This document shows positions 22,166 to 33,289 of a stretch of 64,000 nt of DNA, in pieces. The notes below the pieces were generated by a model. That model worked only from the letters and a program-made list of their open reading frames with translations, was not told the DNA's origin and ran no database searches. Both the position numbers and the translations under genes were made by a program. Position 1 is the first letter of the stretch; the number at the start of each line of letters is the position of its first letter. This DNA is from Paracamarosporium sp. OC-R06-R3. Taxonomy: Eukaryota > Ascomycota > Dothideomycetes > Pleosporales > Didymosphaeriaceae. The stretch covers positions 124,001 through 188,000 of the forward strand of contig JACVRA010000159.1 in NCBI GenBank assembly GCA_019828545.1, in the 5' to 3' direction.

Positions 22166-23548
22166 TTACAAGCACTGATAATACCACGGCGGCGATACAC
22201 CCTTGCACGTGTACGGCGACTTCGCATCCCAGCTGTTAGTAAAAAGATTGTTTCAGAGCGCAGGGGAGAACGTACCTCGCAGACGGTGCACCCCTTCCAG
22301 TCGTTTCCTCCGCATTGGTCCCAGTGTTTCTGCTTGCAGCCGTTTCCCGGGCCCGGCGTGCTCGTCGGCGGAGGCCGCGTGCTCGACGTAGTTCGCACTG
22401 TAGTTGGCGGAGGCGTCACAGTTGGCGGCGTTGTGGTCGGTCTCGTTGTCGTGGGCCTTGTCGTAGTGGGCCTTGTTGTAGTGGGCCTCGTGGTAGTCGG
22501 TCGGGGCGTAGGCGTTTTCGACGGCCTAGGAGGACCCGTTCCCCCTTTCGTCGGCGTATCCACCTGGCTTCCATCGCAATACACGGCTGGTCCGTCGAGC
22601 GCCATGTTCTTCAAGATGGTGCTCATTCCGCTTGTGCCGGCGGCTGTGCACGAGACGCCTTTTGCTGCGGCGGGATTAAGCGGCGTAGGGTATTCGATGT
22701 GGAAGACTGGTTTTCCGGTTGCGAGGAAGGCGTTGTAGCGGTCACATTCGCTGAGTTGGGCGCATTGCTCGTTTACCGCGAAGTCGATGGTCGAGGTGAG
22801 AGCATCGACGATGTCAAGGGAGTTTTTGAGGCCTATTTCTAGGTTGTATTTTGCGGCTTCGGCGGCCATCCATTTCATGTAGTCGATTGCGTCTTGGGTT
22901 TTGAGGTTTAGGCCGTTGTCGTTTTGCTGGGGTGATGCGTTAGCTTGATTCCATGGTCATGGTAGACACAAGTTTGAATATTATCTAAGAATGGACAGTC
23001 CTTCGGGAGAGGATTGTTTACTCACGTAGCCATCTAAAGGACGAATTAGCATCTAAATCACTTATATCGTTCCTACAAACCTTTCCCGAGAAATCAAGAC
23101 GCTTACCTATGTTGTCCGGATCTATAGCATCGCATCCTTTATCGCCAGCCAGCTTGATGCGCTTCGCTATTATGTCTCTGACCTTTGTGCTTCCGGTCCG
23201 TATCCACTTCTCATTGGGCCACTCCGGGAGCACCTTTCCTACATCTCCAGCCGGGAAATCCTTAGCATCTGCCCGCCAATCTTCCACTGTCCCAGCGCTG
23301 AAGTAACATATCACAATCTTCCCTGTTGCCTTCAGGGCTGTGATGGTCGCTGTGTCGCTGTCGAAAAGATCAATGTCCCATACAGGTGCATCAGTGGGCG
23401 GAAGAGGTGATTTGGTTACGTCTGGTACGCCAGTAAGGATGATCTGCCATTTTTGGCCTTTTACAAACTGGCTTTGTGCCCATGAAGGGGCAGCAAAGAT
23501 AGTCGCCCACAACAGAGAGGCGAGCATTTTGAAGTGGAACTCTCTCAT
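22166..23548 (-). CDS. secreted GH114 endo-alpha-1,4-polygalactosaminidase-like enzyme with C-terminal CBM1, 4 exons including an 8-nt microexon
   Basis: In transcript order the exons are 23548-23107, 23033-23026 (8 nt), 22926-22276 and 22219-22166, giving 384 aa. The signal peptide is MREFHFKMLASLLWATIFAAPSWA. The GH114 barrel shows WDIDLFD, KIVICYFSAGTVEDWR, LPEWPNEKWIR, GCDAIDPDNIDGY (spanning three exons), NDNGLNLKTQDAIDY and a C-terminal FHIEY strand. A Thr/Pro linker made of RPTTT units (about 22435-22505) leads to a fungal cellulose-binding CBM1 (HWDQCGGNDWKGC ... SPYTCKG ... YYQCL). GH114 enzymes cleave galactosaminogalactan-type polymers, and the CBM1 suggests targeting to plant or fungal cell-wall material. 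The last intron uses a GAAG acceptor; the nearer CAG would shift the frame and destroy the CBM1. A second Met at 23527 is an alternative start. Confidence 0.85.
22435..22505 (-). repeat. 15-nt tandem repeat encoding Thr/Pro linker of GH114 gene
   Basis: About four to five copies of a 15-nt unit encoding RPTTT separate the catalytic domain from the CBM1. The copies are nearly identical at DNA level, so copy number is likely polymorphic between strains (inference). Confidence 0.7.
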
Positions 23549-25184
23549 GAAAAGAGAGTGTGGAGAATGACTCGAGTTTCCTGTCACGTCCCAGCAAGCA
23601 AAGAAAAGCTGGTACGGGAGACAGGTATAGAAGCCATGCAGCGAAGGTCAGATGCAGCAGGTGGTTTTCTAGAACCGGCATTTTGAGAATATAAAGTTCT
23701 GTGCGCTCTTGGTATGGTTGGTCAATTGTTCTGGTTTACGTGTGACCTCGACAAAGGCGCAATGCATTCAGATTAGCCGTCTGAGAATGTTGCGATCTTA
23801 GGGACATTGGCCCTTCCCCATATTTGCTTGAAGATTGCGTGTGCGTAACCGAACCAACCATGCACGGGAGGTGTAAATACAATGAAGCGTTGGTCACACC
23901 CGGATCTTAAGTCGAAGCTCAAAGCCGCTTTAATTTGTGCCGACAGTGTAGCCACAGCACGCCACGGACTAGACGCTTCAGGTCTTACAAGAGGTGAGTG
24001 CCTTCGCTCGAAAGTGCAGGTTTTGCAATATGCCACGCGGTGAACGTTACTGACATCGTTGACTTGCAAATCCGGAGGTGGATATGTTGCTATAGTAGGT
24101 CTTCCGATCGGCCAGTTATGCTAGCTTGCATATTCGGCAGATGGATGCATGCGGGGATAAAGCTTAGCTGTAAATCTCATCGCCTTGCTCAAGATCTTGG
24201 TCGGAAGATCGACGGGTGTAGAGGATTATGAAAATGTTCTGGACTGCGGCTAAATCGACCCACAATATACTGGTCACGCAGGATCGTGGTACACTGACGA
24301 CGCTTTCAAGGTATTCAAGTTAGCTTTGCAAAGCTGCAAAGTCCCAGACCGGAAAATTGAGCAATTTGTTTCGCCAACAATCTGTTAGTCCATGATTAGC
24401 CCGCCAATGAAAAGTCATGTCTGTCTGCAAAGACCGAAGCAAACATGCAGGTACTCACGCTGTGCATGAAAACGTGCTCGCGAGAAGAAATACGGAGATG
24501 TACGCGACATATGCCTTCAACCGATGCATGTGGTTTGCTGATTTGGCTCAGCCTAGGGGTCACAGACACACAGATGGTAGAGCATAGGCCAGGTTCATTC
24601 CGGGCTTCAGCAGTGATGATCCAGGTTATGTTGAGGCAGCCAGATCTTGCGCCATCACTGGACAGGGTACAATCCAAATATTTTCGTAAGATCAAATACC
24701 ATTAGAACTGCACCGGGGAAGGTTTGAAAGAAGAAGATTCATTGTTACCGATGCTTGCAAGCTTTCAACCCGGGGCATCTTAGAAAAGGGATACAGGGTC
24801 GGTGAATAAGCGAGCTCGTAATTCATCCGCAACCAGAACCGGCAGGCGTTCCGATACCTCTTTTAGTGAGCAGCAACTTATGGACAACAACAGTTCGTAA
24901 TGAAAAATAAAGAGTGGATGGGAGTTTGAGAGCGTCTGGCGCATGAGGAAGAGTGTTCGTGTCAGGTCGTATCGATAAATCACGTGCACCGGAATGCGGA
25001 GAGAATCTAGGCGCCGATTGGTGTACCAACTTTTTAGGAGAAAGACGCGACAAGCTGGACTGAACATTCACTCTCCGCCGTCACCGGTTATGTATTTTCT
25101 CAAATAATACTGTTACTCTCAGATGGACTTTTTACTCGGACGAGAAAAAGATCCGCAGCATCTGCACCAACACCTTCCTTCTCC
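23549..25184. other. 1.6-kb divergent intergenic region
   Basis: Divergent promoters for the GH114 and PPR genes must lie at its two ends. The middle has no coding signal that I trust; open frames are under 100 codons and lack partners. No RNA gene was recognised. Confidence 0.5.
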
Positions 25185-27506
25185 ATGCTGCTACCTTGGC
25201 GAAGCATAACCCGTCTCCGTCGTCTGCAACCTCCGTATACGCGCTCTGTGACCACATTTCCTAAGCCGATACCAGGGTATATAAGGCAATGGGATCCCAC
25301 GCGACATGCGCCTCGGTCAACCGTTCCCGCCGATACGCGCGATGCTTCGCGAGACAAAGTGCGCAGAGGTGAGCGTGCACAGCTACGCCAATCGCACGGG
25401 TTTGAGGTGTACCCCAGAGGCGTGGATATCTATACACATGAAGCTCGCGCTCACATAACCAAACTCAACCATCTCCTTCGACTGGCAGATACGCCGTTGG
25501 ATCACGCGGGACTTCGTCTGATGCTGTGGCATACATATCGCCGGTTAAGGGAGCGTTTCGCAGAAGTAGTCCTTGTGGTGCCGGATAGAGCGTGGGATAC
25601 ACTTTGGAAGAAGCAAGCGCAGGGCCTAGTTATGTCAAACAACGCTTCACACCTCAAAGAGCTCGAAAGGGACATGATAAAATGTGGTGGTTACGAGCCA
25701 GTAGGACGTCGGATACGATATCTGACCGGACTCTTTATGAACGGACAGGAAGAGAAGGCTTTAGAAGAATGGGAACAAGACCACGGGGGTACCAATGATC
25801 TCCCGAGGCATGACTACAAGCCTGAACATCTCGAACTAGGGGCTAGGATGTATGCGCTTCACGGAAACCCTGATCGCGCCCGCGAGATTATGCAAGAGCT
25901 TTTCGAACTGTATCCGTCTTGGAAACCGTCTGTAATGAAGATTGTTTTTCGCGCTCATACCGGGTCTACTTTGCTCCGGCATCATAATTTGGCCAAGGTC
26001 ATATATAAGGAGTTGAAGCAGAGGCTGGGCAAAGAGCTGAAGCTTCAAGACTATGACGCTTGTCTCCTAGGCTTTCTCGAGGCTCGTCACTTAGCAAATG
26101 CTAAGACCGTTTTTCGCGATATGATCCAAGAGGGCTATCTCGCCACAACCCTTTCTCATGCAGAAGTCAAGAAAGTCCTGACCAGACTACATATGCTCTG
26201 CCGCCTGGGAACGAATATCAGGGAAATGACCAGTATTGCCTTGTATGCCATCACAGCACTGCCGCAAGCGTATCACTCACACATCTTTGGTCACTGGATG
26301 AAGTCAGCCGTGATTAACAATGCACCGGAAGCCGCCGCTCAGATTCTCGATATGATGTTTAGTCGTGGCTCTCAACCCCAAACTGTTCATTTCAATCTTT
26401 TGCTGAAGGCACTTATGCGAACGGGATTCCAGCAAACCGAGCAAGATCCGCGCGTCTTAAAAGCAGAAAACATTGGATGGCATATGATCGAAGAAGCTCG
26501 AAAAGCTTCGGTGCATAAGTTACCAGATGCGTCAGCCTCCGAGTTTATTTCGAGACGGATCAACGCGAGAATGAGTCGGGTGCCGGACAATGAGACTGTC
26601 AGGAATGTTCCTAAAGCGAACGTAACTACGTTCGCAATTATGATCAAGCACCATGCTAGTAAATCGCAATGGGAGATTGTTGATTACCTGGCAAGACAGT
26701 TGAAGGAGGCCGGTCTTCAATCGAACACAGCACTTATGAATGTCCTTATGGATAGCAAGTGTCGACAAGGGAAGTTCAGCGAAGCCTGGAAAATCTACAA
26801 ATCCTTAACGGATGTACCCGCGGGTGCCCCAGGTGTTTTCCCCGATGGAGCAAGCATTAGATGCTTATGGAAGATGCTTCGGCTGGCACTTAGGGACCAT
26901 ACTACCCATGATGATCCGGACCTCCCCCGGCCGCGTGAATTATTAGCTGAGACCGTCCAGTGGTGGACGCGCTGCAGTTCCAGGCCGGACGCGGAGCGGT
27001 TTCGGACCGGCTTAGCGACAACGGACCACGGAGCGCTGTCAAGCCTAATGATGCATTGTTTCAGCTACACGAACGATCTTGCAGGCTCACTCGTTGGCTT
27101 ACATATTTTGCGAAAGAAATTTGGCATCTTCCCGTTCGAAAAAGATGCGGTTATACTCCAGAAACATGCCGCCTGGGTCGACATGCGCCACAAAGCACCC
27201 CATGAGAGGTCAAATTTTTACCACAGCCGTAGTCACAAGAAGAATCTCGAGAGGATGGCTCAGATATATGACATTCTCGAGGAGCGCAGATGGCAGAGAA
27301 TGGACATTACACCAGACGAATACGCCAAGTTTAACCATGAAGAGATCGGAGAGCTCGGCCTGAATCAACTTTCGGAATTCATTCGCGTGGTGTTAAAACG
27401 ATCGCACCATCCGGGAGCTGTAGAATCTATCATCAACCAAGCCAAAGACGAAGTGGGAGTCCTAGACATGGCGACCGGCGATTTGGATGCATTTCAGGTG
27501 GCTTAG
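25185..27506 (+). CDS. mitochondrial pentatricopeptide-repeat-like protein
   Basis: Intronless, 773 aa. The first 25 residues (MLLPWRSITRLRRLQPPYTRSVTTF) are rich in Arg, Ser and Thr with no acidic residue, a typical mitochondrial presequence. The body is a string of helical hairpins with PPR-like spacing, for example GARMYALHGNPDRAREIMQE, DACLLGFLEARHLANAKTVF, HFNLLLKALMRTGFQ and TALMNVLMDSKCRQGKFSEA. PPR proteins bind organelle RNA and control mitochondrial transcript stability or translation; fungal candidates of similar size include the Cya5 and CIA84 groups. I cannot choose between these from sequence by eye. A weak Arg/Lys-rich C-terminal region ends in VLDMATGDLDAFQVA. Confidence 0.75.
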   Translation: MLLPWRSITRLRRLQPPYTRSVTTFPKPIPGYIRQWDPTRHAPRSTVPADTRDASRDKVRRGERAQLRQSHGFEVYPRGVDIYTHEARAHITKLNHLLRLADTPLDHAGLRLMLWHTYRRLRERFAEVVLVVPDRAWDTLWKKQAQGLVMSNNASHLKELERDMIKCGGYEPVGRRIRYLTGLFMNGQEEKALEEWEQDHGGTNDLPRHDYKPEHLELGARMYALHGNPDRAREIMQELFELYPSWKPSVMKIVFRAHTGSTLLRHHNLAKVIYKELKQRLGKELKLQDYDACLLGFLEARHLANAKTVFRDMIQEGYLATTLSHAEVKKVLTRLHMLCRLGTNIREMTSIALYAITALPQAYHSHIFGHWMKSAVINNAPEAAAQILDMMFSRGSQPQTVHFNLLLKALMRTGFQQTEQDPRVLKAENIGWHMIEEARKASVHKLPDASASEFISRRINARMSRVPDNETVRNVPKANVTTFAIMIKHHASKSQWEIVDYLARQLKEAGLQSNTALMNVLMDSKCRQGKFSEAWKIYKSLTDVPAGAPGVFPDGASIRCLWKMLRLALRDHTTHDDPDLPRPRELLAETVQWWTRCSSRPDAERFRTGLATTDHGALSSLMMHCFSYTNDLAGSLVGLHILRKKFGIFPFEKDAVILQKHAAWVDMRHKAPHERSNFYHSRSHKKNLERMAQIYDILEERRWQRMDITPDEYAKFNHEEIGELGLNQLSEFIRVVLKRSHHPGAVESIINQAKDEVGVLDMATGDLDAFQVA

Positions 27507-27770
27507 AGTCGACATATTTTGACCGAATAGGTCGTTCAATCTCCCATCCTTTAAAGTACCAATTCTGCATTGACTTTTACATTGCTTCGATAAGGCTCTC
27601 CACAATGAGGTTCCATGCGTTACATTCCTTTTTACGGCGATATAGACTACTTGTACAAAACTTCTAAAGATACCCAACCTTACTCCAGTACTGTATAATA
27701 ATACGACCATCCCACTTTATTCATACTTCATGACCTAATAACTAACTCTTCACGAGTGATTCTGTGCTCC

Positions 27771-28391
27771 TCACAGGCCCAAAGGATTGCTTCCTGAACC
27801 CTTTGAGACTCCTGAAATCCCTGGCCGCGAGCCCATGACAGCCTTTGCCCCTTGGGGCGTGCTTGACAAGCCAAGCGGATTCTTCGATGAGCTCGCACGA
27901 GGTCCTGATGCGCCTGTGACATCCTTGATTGAGTTGCCGTACTCGCGAATAGCGTCACCCCAACCGCGGGATGTGTTTGCAAGACTGCCAGACCATCAAC
28001 ACTTGTCGTTGAAAGAAATCATCAATGAGACTTACCTCGCGCCTGCACCCTTGCCCGCACCCGCTACGCCATTCCCAGCTGCCGTTACAACAGCTCCAGT
28101 GAAATTGCTGATGCCGGACGCAGCGTTGCTCCCTATGCGTGAGAGCCAACCCTGCTGCTGAGGGGGCTGCTTCTTAGGAGCTTGCGGTTTCGGAGTGTTG
28201 GTCTTTGGCAGCGGTTTCGATCGTGTTTTGGGGACAGGCTTCTTTGTTGGAGCTCCAGCTTTCGGAAGTGCCTTTGGTTGTGTTTTCGGAGCAGCTTTCG
28301 GAAGTGGTTTCGTTTGCGCCTTAGGAAGCGGCTTGGTTACAGGCTTGGTTACAGTCTTGGGGCCAGACTTTGGTGCTTGCTTGGGTGGCAT
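27771..28391 (-). CDS. small Lys/Pro-repeat protein with conserved C-terminal domain, 2 exons
   Basis: Exons 28391-28036 and 27984-27771 (51-nt intron) give 189 aa. Residues about 1-85 are a low-complexity array of KPLPK/KPVPKT-like units with many prolines and lysines and almost no acidic residues. The second half is different: QQQGWLSRIGSNAASGISNFTGAVVTAAGNGV, then after the junction SLANTSRGWGDAIREYGNSI, KDVTGASGPRA and a repeated NPLGL near and at the C-terminus. This glycine-rich amphipathic C-terminal block recurs in small Pezizomycotina proteins of unknown role. Membrane or lipid-surface association through the glycine-rich helix is inference. The start is the first in-frame ATG. Confidence 0.6.
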
Positions 28392-28919
28392 GTTTGCAGT
28401 GTATGATGGTTTACATTCTACGTCTCCCACATCAAGAAAGTAGGAAATGCCACCAGATGTGGCGCTATGATGTCAACGCAACCGGTGGCTGGTGCGGAGA
28501 GGGTCTCTAACCGCATTAAATAAGGTTGCATTAGGCGGCGGAGAAATCCGACTCCACTTCAGATGGCCGGACCCTGACATGTCTCTTGCATCCCACCACA
28601 TCCATTCTCAAGGGCTGCATTGCGCGCCAGTGACTCTCTATATAACTTGCTTTTCAATAATTCGCTAAATACACTGTCGACGTTTTTTTCTTCAAAATAT
28701 TTGCGGGCCGAGTGCGAGTGCGGAAATCGGTCACGAGTGGAATTGCCAGCACGCTGATTCGGCTTCACCCAGACTGGCCAGCCAACATGCGCGTCATTCA
28801 CTCGATTGTGAGCTAGGAGCTGCTTCACAGAGTACCTTGTAAGTTGATTCTCTGTTTGCTGTATACCCCACGTCCGCGCGAATCTCCACGATGCCGTAAC
28901 GACACGCGGCACAACCAAC
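28392..28919. promoter_or_regulatory. divergent promoter region, Lys/Pro-repeat gene and Ste20-type kinase gene
   Basis: 528 bp between opposite start codons. No further gene is seen; a frame on the minus strand across 28559-29368 is a shadow of the kinase exon. Confidence 0.5.
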
Positions 28920-31900
28920 ATGGTTTCGATACGCCTGAAGCGCTCGAAGACGTCTATAGGCGACCTTGCGGAACTCGACGATGATTTGCGCAACAACCGT
29001 GGGTCGCTTGTGGCACCTCTGCCAGCAAATGCGCCCGAACGCAACCGGCCCAAGCGGGGCTTTTCTATGGCCGAGTTAACCAGTCGTATAGGAATTAAGA
29101 AGACATCGCACAAGTCAATCGACAAATCTAACATATCACGACCGATCGTAGACGCACGATTTCCAATTGTTATATCCTCTCCTAGTACTCCGCTTGGAGA
29201 AGTCTCTCCGCCGCCGTCCATCTTCCTCCAGTCGTCCACTACAAGCCCAGGCAGAAGTAGATCGAGCAGCATACAGTCCAGTCGCGCAACTAGCCGCAGA
29301 GAATCTATATCGGACTTGAAATCTAGGGCGCCTCTGCCAAGCCTATCACCACTACAGATTCCAGTCACCGCAATTCCTCGGGCCGCGGGCGAGCTTGTCG
29401 ATAGCCCTCTTCAAGGCATACCCGAGTCGCCTCTCGAACGCCAGCTCGACCAACCTGACAAAATACCGTCGCTTTCACTTCGGGGCATTGTTCAACAGAA
29501 ACACATCATGGATCCCACTCGGTTGTCCGTGCAGCCGGCCGGTGTCGGCACCAAGGGCCGCGCAATCCAACAAGCGAAGGAGATGCAGAATATAGTGGCT
29601 GAGCGAGCTAAGCGCAGCGGTGATGAGCCGCCGCCATACGATTTCTTCGAATTGATTGGCAAAGGCGCATACGGACGTGTTTTCAAGGGGTGTGTAGAGC
29701 GCTGGTGACGTTTGCTGGGTACAGGGCTGACCGGAGACAGCAAAAACCGCAACACAGATGGACTGGTCGCCATCAAAATTATTGACATTGACACTGTTGA
29801 CTATGAAGAAATGACTACGAAGAATCTCTCCGAAACCCTGAAGGAGATTAACATCCTTCAGCAGCTGCGAGACAGCAAAGCACGACCATATGTCAATATC
29901 ATCGAAGAAGCTCGGTCGGTGCATAATGAACTCTGGATTGTCAGCGAATATGCTAGTGGTGGCAGTGTCAACACTCTGATGAAGCCTACTATGAACCTTA
30001 GAGATCCAGGACCAGGACTGCCAGAAAAGTTCATCATACCAATTGCCCGCGAACTTGCGTTAGGACTGAAATACATACACGAAGCCGGTGTGTTGCACAG
30101 AGATCTCAAGTGTAACAACATTTTGATCTTGGAGGATGGTCGTGTTCAACTGTGCGATTTCGGTGTATCTGGAACGCTTGAACCTGAGAGCTCTAAACGG
30201 TCGACCATTGTTGGTACTCCGTACTGGATGGCGCCTGAACTCCAAAACGAGTGGATAAAGGACGCGCACCCGCAGAGCAGAATTAGACCGAACGACATTC
30301 TATATGGGTCAGAGGTTGATATTTGGGCATACGGGTGTACTGTTTATGAGATGGCAACGGGTTTCCCACCGTTCCACAAAACTGTTCAGTGGGACTTGCC
30401 CGACACCGGTGTCCCCATTTTGGAAGGCGAGAGACACTCCGATACTCTCAAAGATTTCGTTTCTTTCGTCTTACAACCAAACCCACAAGATCGCCCGACG
30501 CCTGATCAGATTCTGGAACATCCATTCCTGGTTGACTCTACGAAAATGTTCCCCACAGTGATCCTGGTGAAACTCGTGGAAGACTACTACAAATGGGAAC
30601 ATGAAGGCGGTGCCCGAGCCTCACTGTTCAACCCATATGGCGCTCAAGCGCCTGACCCTCTTGCCCCGGAGGTAGAAGGAGATGACGACGATTGGACCTT
30701 TAGCACCTCGGACGAGTTTGAGAACCGTTTGTCGAGAGCATTCCCTGATCCATTCACAGCAGCACCCGGTCAAAGCTTTACTGGTATCAATGTGCCGCCT
30801 GATGACGAAGATCGTTTCGCGAAACTCCAGGCTAGCTTCCGGGAAGAACAGATCGGCCGTGGGAAAGAGCGGTTGAATCGATTATTCGATATGGACAAGT
30901 CGCCCTATCGATACAGCGGCATTGAGACCAGCGATAATGGTCGACCTCCTTCGGACCTCATTCTTCGTGACTTCAACCCCGGTGCGCCAAATCGAGAGAC
31001 AGTCATCGACCTTGATTTTGCTGCACCTACAGCGGCTGATGTGCCTAGTATTGACTTGGGCGAGGTGCCAACGTTGAAGGCGAACAGGATGCAGAAGCTG
31101 TTGCGTGAGATGGAACTGGAAGATGAAGAACGAGACCGCTTTGATGAAGACGACCAACTAACCAAGCGTGCAACACGCGATTGGAAATTTCCTACCGCAA
31201 ACGAAGACTCAAATCGGCGCACTCAAGATTGGAAGTTTCCGTCTATGACAGAGCAGCCAAACCGTCGAACACAAGACTGGAAATTTCCTGCTATGCCCGA
31301 GGAACCTCTTAATGAGTCAAATCGACAGACACGCGATTTCAAGTTTCCAGCTATGCCACCGAAGCCGAATCGAGCGACGAGGGAGTGGACATTCGATGCA
31401 GCCATGGCGGAGGCGAACTATCAAAATCAACGAAACTCCCGGCGGGAGACCAAAGAATGGAAATTTCCATCAACAATTGACCCGCCACTGAACAACCGTA
31501 AGACACGAGACTTCAAGTTCCCTATGGGTGGATTGGAAGAAGGTGAACCGGATTACCCGCAACCTTTCGGATCGTCTCCAACACTTGAGCCAGACTTCCG
31601 ACCAAGTCTTAGGCATGCCACCACAGCTCCGGTGGGGACATTTGACGACTATCCACGGGTCAACTCCGCGCCTGAATCACCGTTGCGCACCTCTATGATC
31701 GACCTGGATATGGCAATGGTCGACGACTACCGTCCTGGAACGTCTGGTTCGGCATCAACCGCTACGTATTCGGCTGCGACCGAGCAGATGAACGACAATC
31801 CGTTTAATCTCGAAGACCAAGTTCAGCTCACCGAAAATAGCAACCGCACTTCGTATCACATGAAGTCACAGTCAGAGCCCAACCACGCCATACCTGGCCT

Positions 31901-32606
31901 CCTCACGCCTCAGACGGTAGACGAGCAAGGCCTACCCACCAATGTTGACTCTCATCACCCGGCCCTGCACGCTCGAGGTGTCTCTTCGGTTTCGCAAATG
32001 CAAGCCCAGCTCAAACCACCAGCCCACAACGTCCCTCCGACCCATCACGCCAACCAGCGTTCACAGCAAATTTGGGACGGTTGGTCGCATTCAGCGGCCT
32101 ACGGTCTCAGCTTCGGAAGCGACGATTCACCCCCTCTAAGCGTCATAACCGACAACTCTGCGGATGAGGAAGACATAGACGAAGCTTGGGACTCCCTCGA
32201 GAAACTCACTCTCGCCCGCAACAGATACCCGCGCTCCCGTCGTAACGATAGCAGAGACGAGCACCCTACCTCCTCCGACGCAGAAGACGGATACGCCACC
32301 GATGCAGCATACGACGACCTGCCCCGCCCGATCCGTGTCTCTGTCGGCCCGAACGGCAAGCCCCTCGTCGACTTCCCGATCCCACGAGGTCCGGCACCAG
32401 AGGCGCTGCTGGGCGTGCAAGCGGATCCGCTGCTGCTGCAGAATGCGCTTTGGAAGAGTAGCTTGGAGTTAAGGGATGGGCTACGGGCGACTAGGGATTT
32501 GCTAAAGGCGATGCGGTTGGAGGATGTGCGGCCCTTGGAGGGGCTGAGTGAAGAGGAGAGTATGAGCGGGGAAGGACAGAGTACGGTCCGGGTAAGTAAA
32601 GGGTAG
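28920..32606 (+). CDS. Ste20/GCK-family protein kinase (Nak1/Kic1-like) with repeated WKFP motifs, 2 exons
   Basis: Exons 28920-29689 and 29741-32606 give 1211 aa. A disordered Ser-rich N-terminus of about 240 residues precedes the kinase domain. The Gly loop is GKGAYGRVF (about 248-256), the ATP lysine is VAIKII (Lys about 269), HRDLKCNN starts near 376, DFG near 396, and the activation segment is STIVGTPYWMAPEL. The intron splits the Gly loop from the beta-2 strand; the downstream acceptor GACAG is chosen because it restores FKGKNRNTDGLVAIKII. The C-terminal half is disordered and holds seven TR(D/E)WKFP-like motifs (about residues 735-850), then acidic and Ser-rich segments. GCK kinases of the Nak1/Kic1/POD-6 type act upstream of NDR kinases in the morphogenesis (MOR/RAM) pathway. 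That assignment is inferred from kinase style, not proven. Confidence 0.85.
31165..31545 (+). repeat. seven-unit coding repeat, (T)R-D/E-W/F-K-F-P motif
   Basis: Within the kinase tail the units TRDWKFP, TQDWKFP, TQDWKFP, TRDFKFP, TREWTF, TKEWKFP and TRDFKFP recur every 16-30 residues, each followed by a short spacer often containing PAMP or PSM. They look like repeated short linear docking motifs and not a folded repeat. Confidence 0.85.
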
Positions 32607-33289
32607 AAGATGTGATAATGGGCTTGTGCTTTTTTTGCCGGAGCGTCGGGGATCGAAATCAGGTTGGAGGCTTTGCCGTTCTGGAGTCGCCGTTGAATAC
32701 GATGCGGAGTTGGAGACGGCGCACTTGTGCATATTACTTACGTGCCAGGACGGCGCAATACTTTCTCGACGGACGCGATGGGGCGTTTACGAAGGCATAC
32801 GCATGTGCATTGCTAGCGGCGTCCGGATGTGGGATTTTCTAGGCGGTATACCTACTTGTGTATTGTTTGCTATGCGGAAAATGGGGTTGTGTTGCTTCCT
32901 CTAGGAGCAGAGTGGGTTGTGTTAAGGCCTTTGGGCTGGTTAGTAAATGTGGATATCATGTTTGAGACGGTCATGTTCGCGGTGATGTATTGACTGGGAT
33001 AGACAATGCACCGGTTGATGGACCTTGCATTACGAAGTTACCTAACGGTAAGCGTACACATATGATTTAATTGTACGTATAGACTTTTTATCCAGATAGC
33101 CTATGTTGTCATATCCTATCCGTACCTCATAATAGCCATGCATTGCTTGCGCCCGCAAAACACCGTAATACCTCTGGTCGTAAGCCCCATAACATACAAA
33201 TGCAATCCCCGGGCGCCGGTGCCGTGCCTTCCTATATAGCGCCACGCAATGCTAAATATGTTGAAACAGAACAGAAAAGTGCACATCCC
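32607..33289. other. convergent intergenic region
   Basis: 3' regions of the kinase and RRN3 genes. No gene is seen. Confidence 0.45.

Noticed and set aside
22435..22505. Possible CRISPR-like or satellite array
   Set aside because: The 15-nt units are in frame and encode the Thr/Pro linker of the GH114 enzyme.
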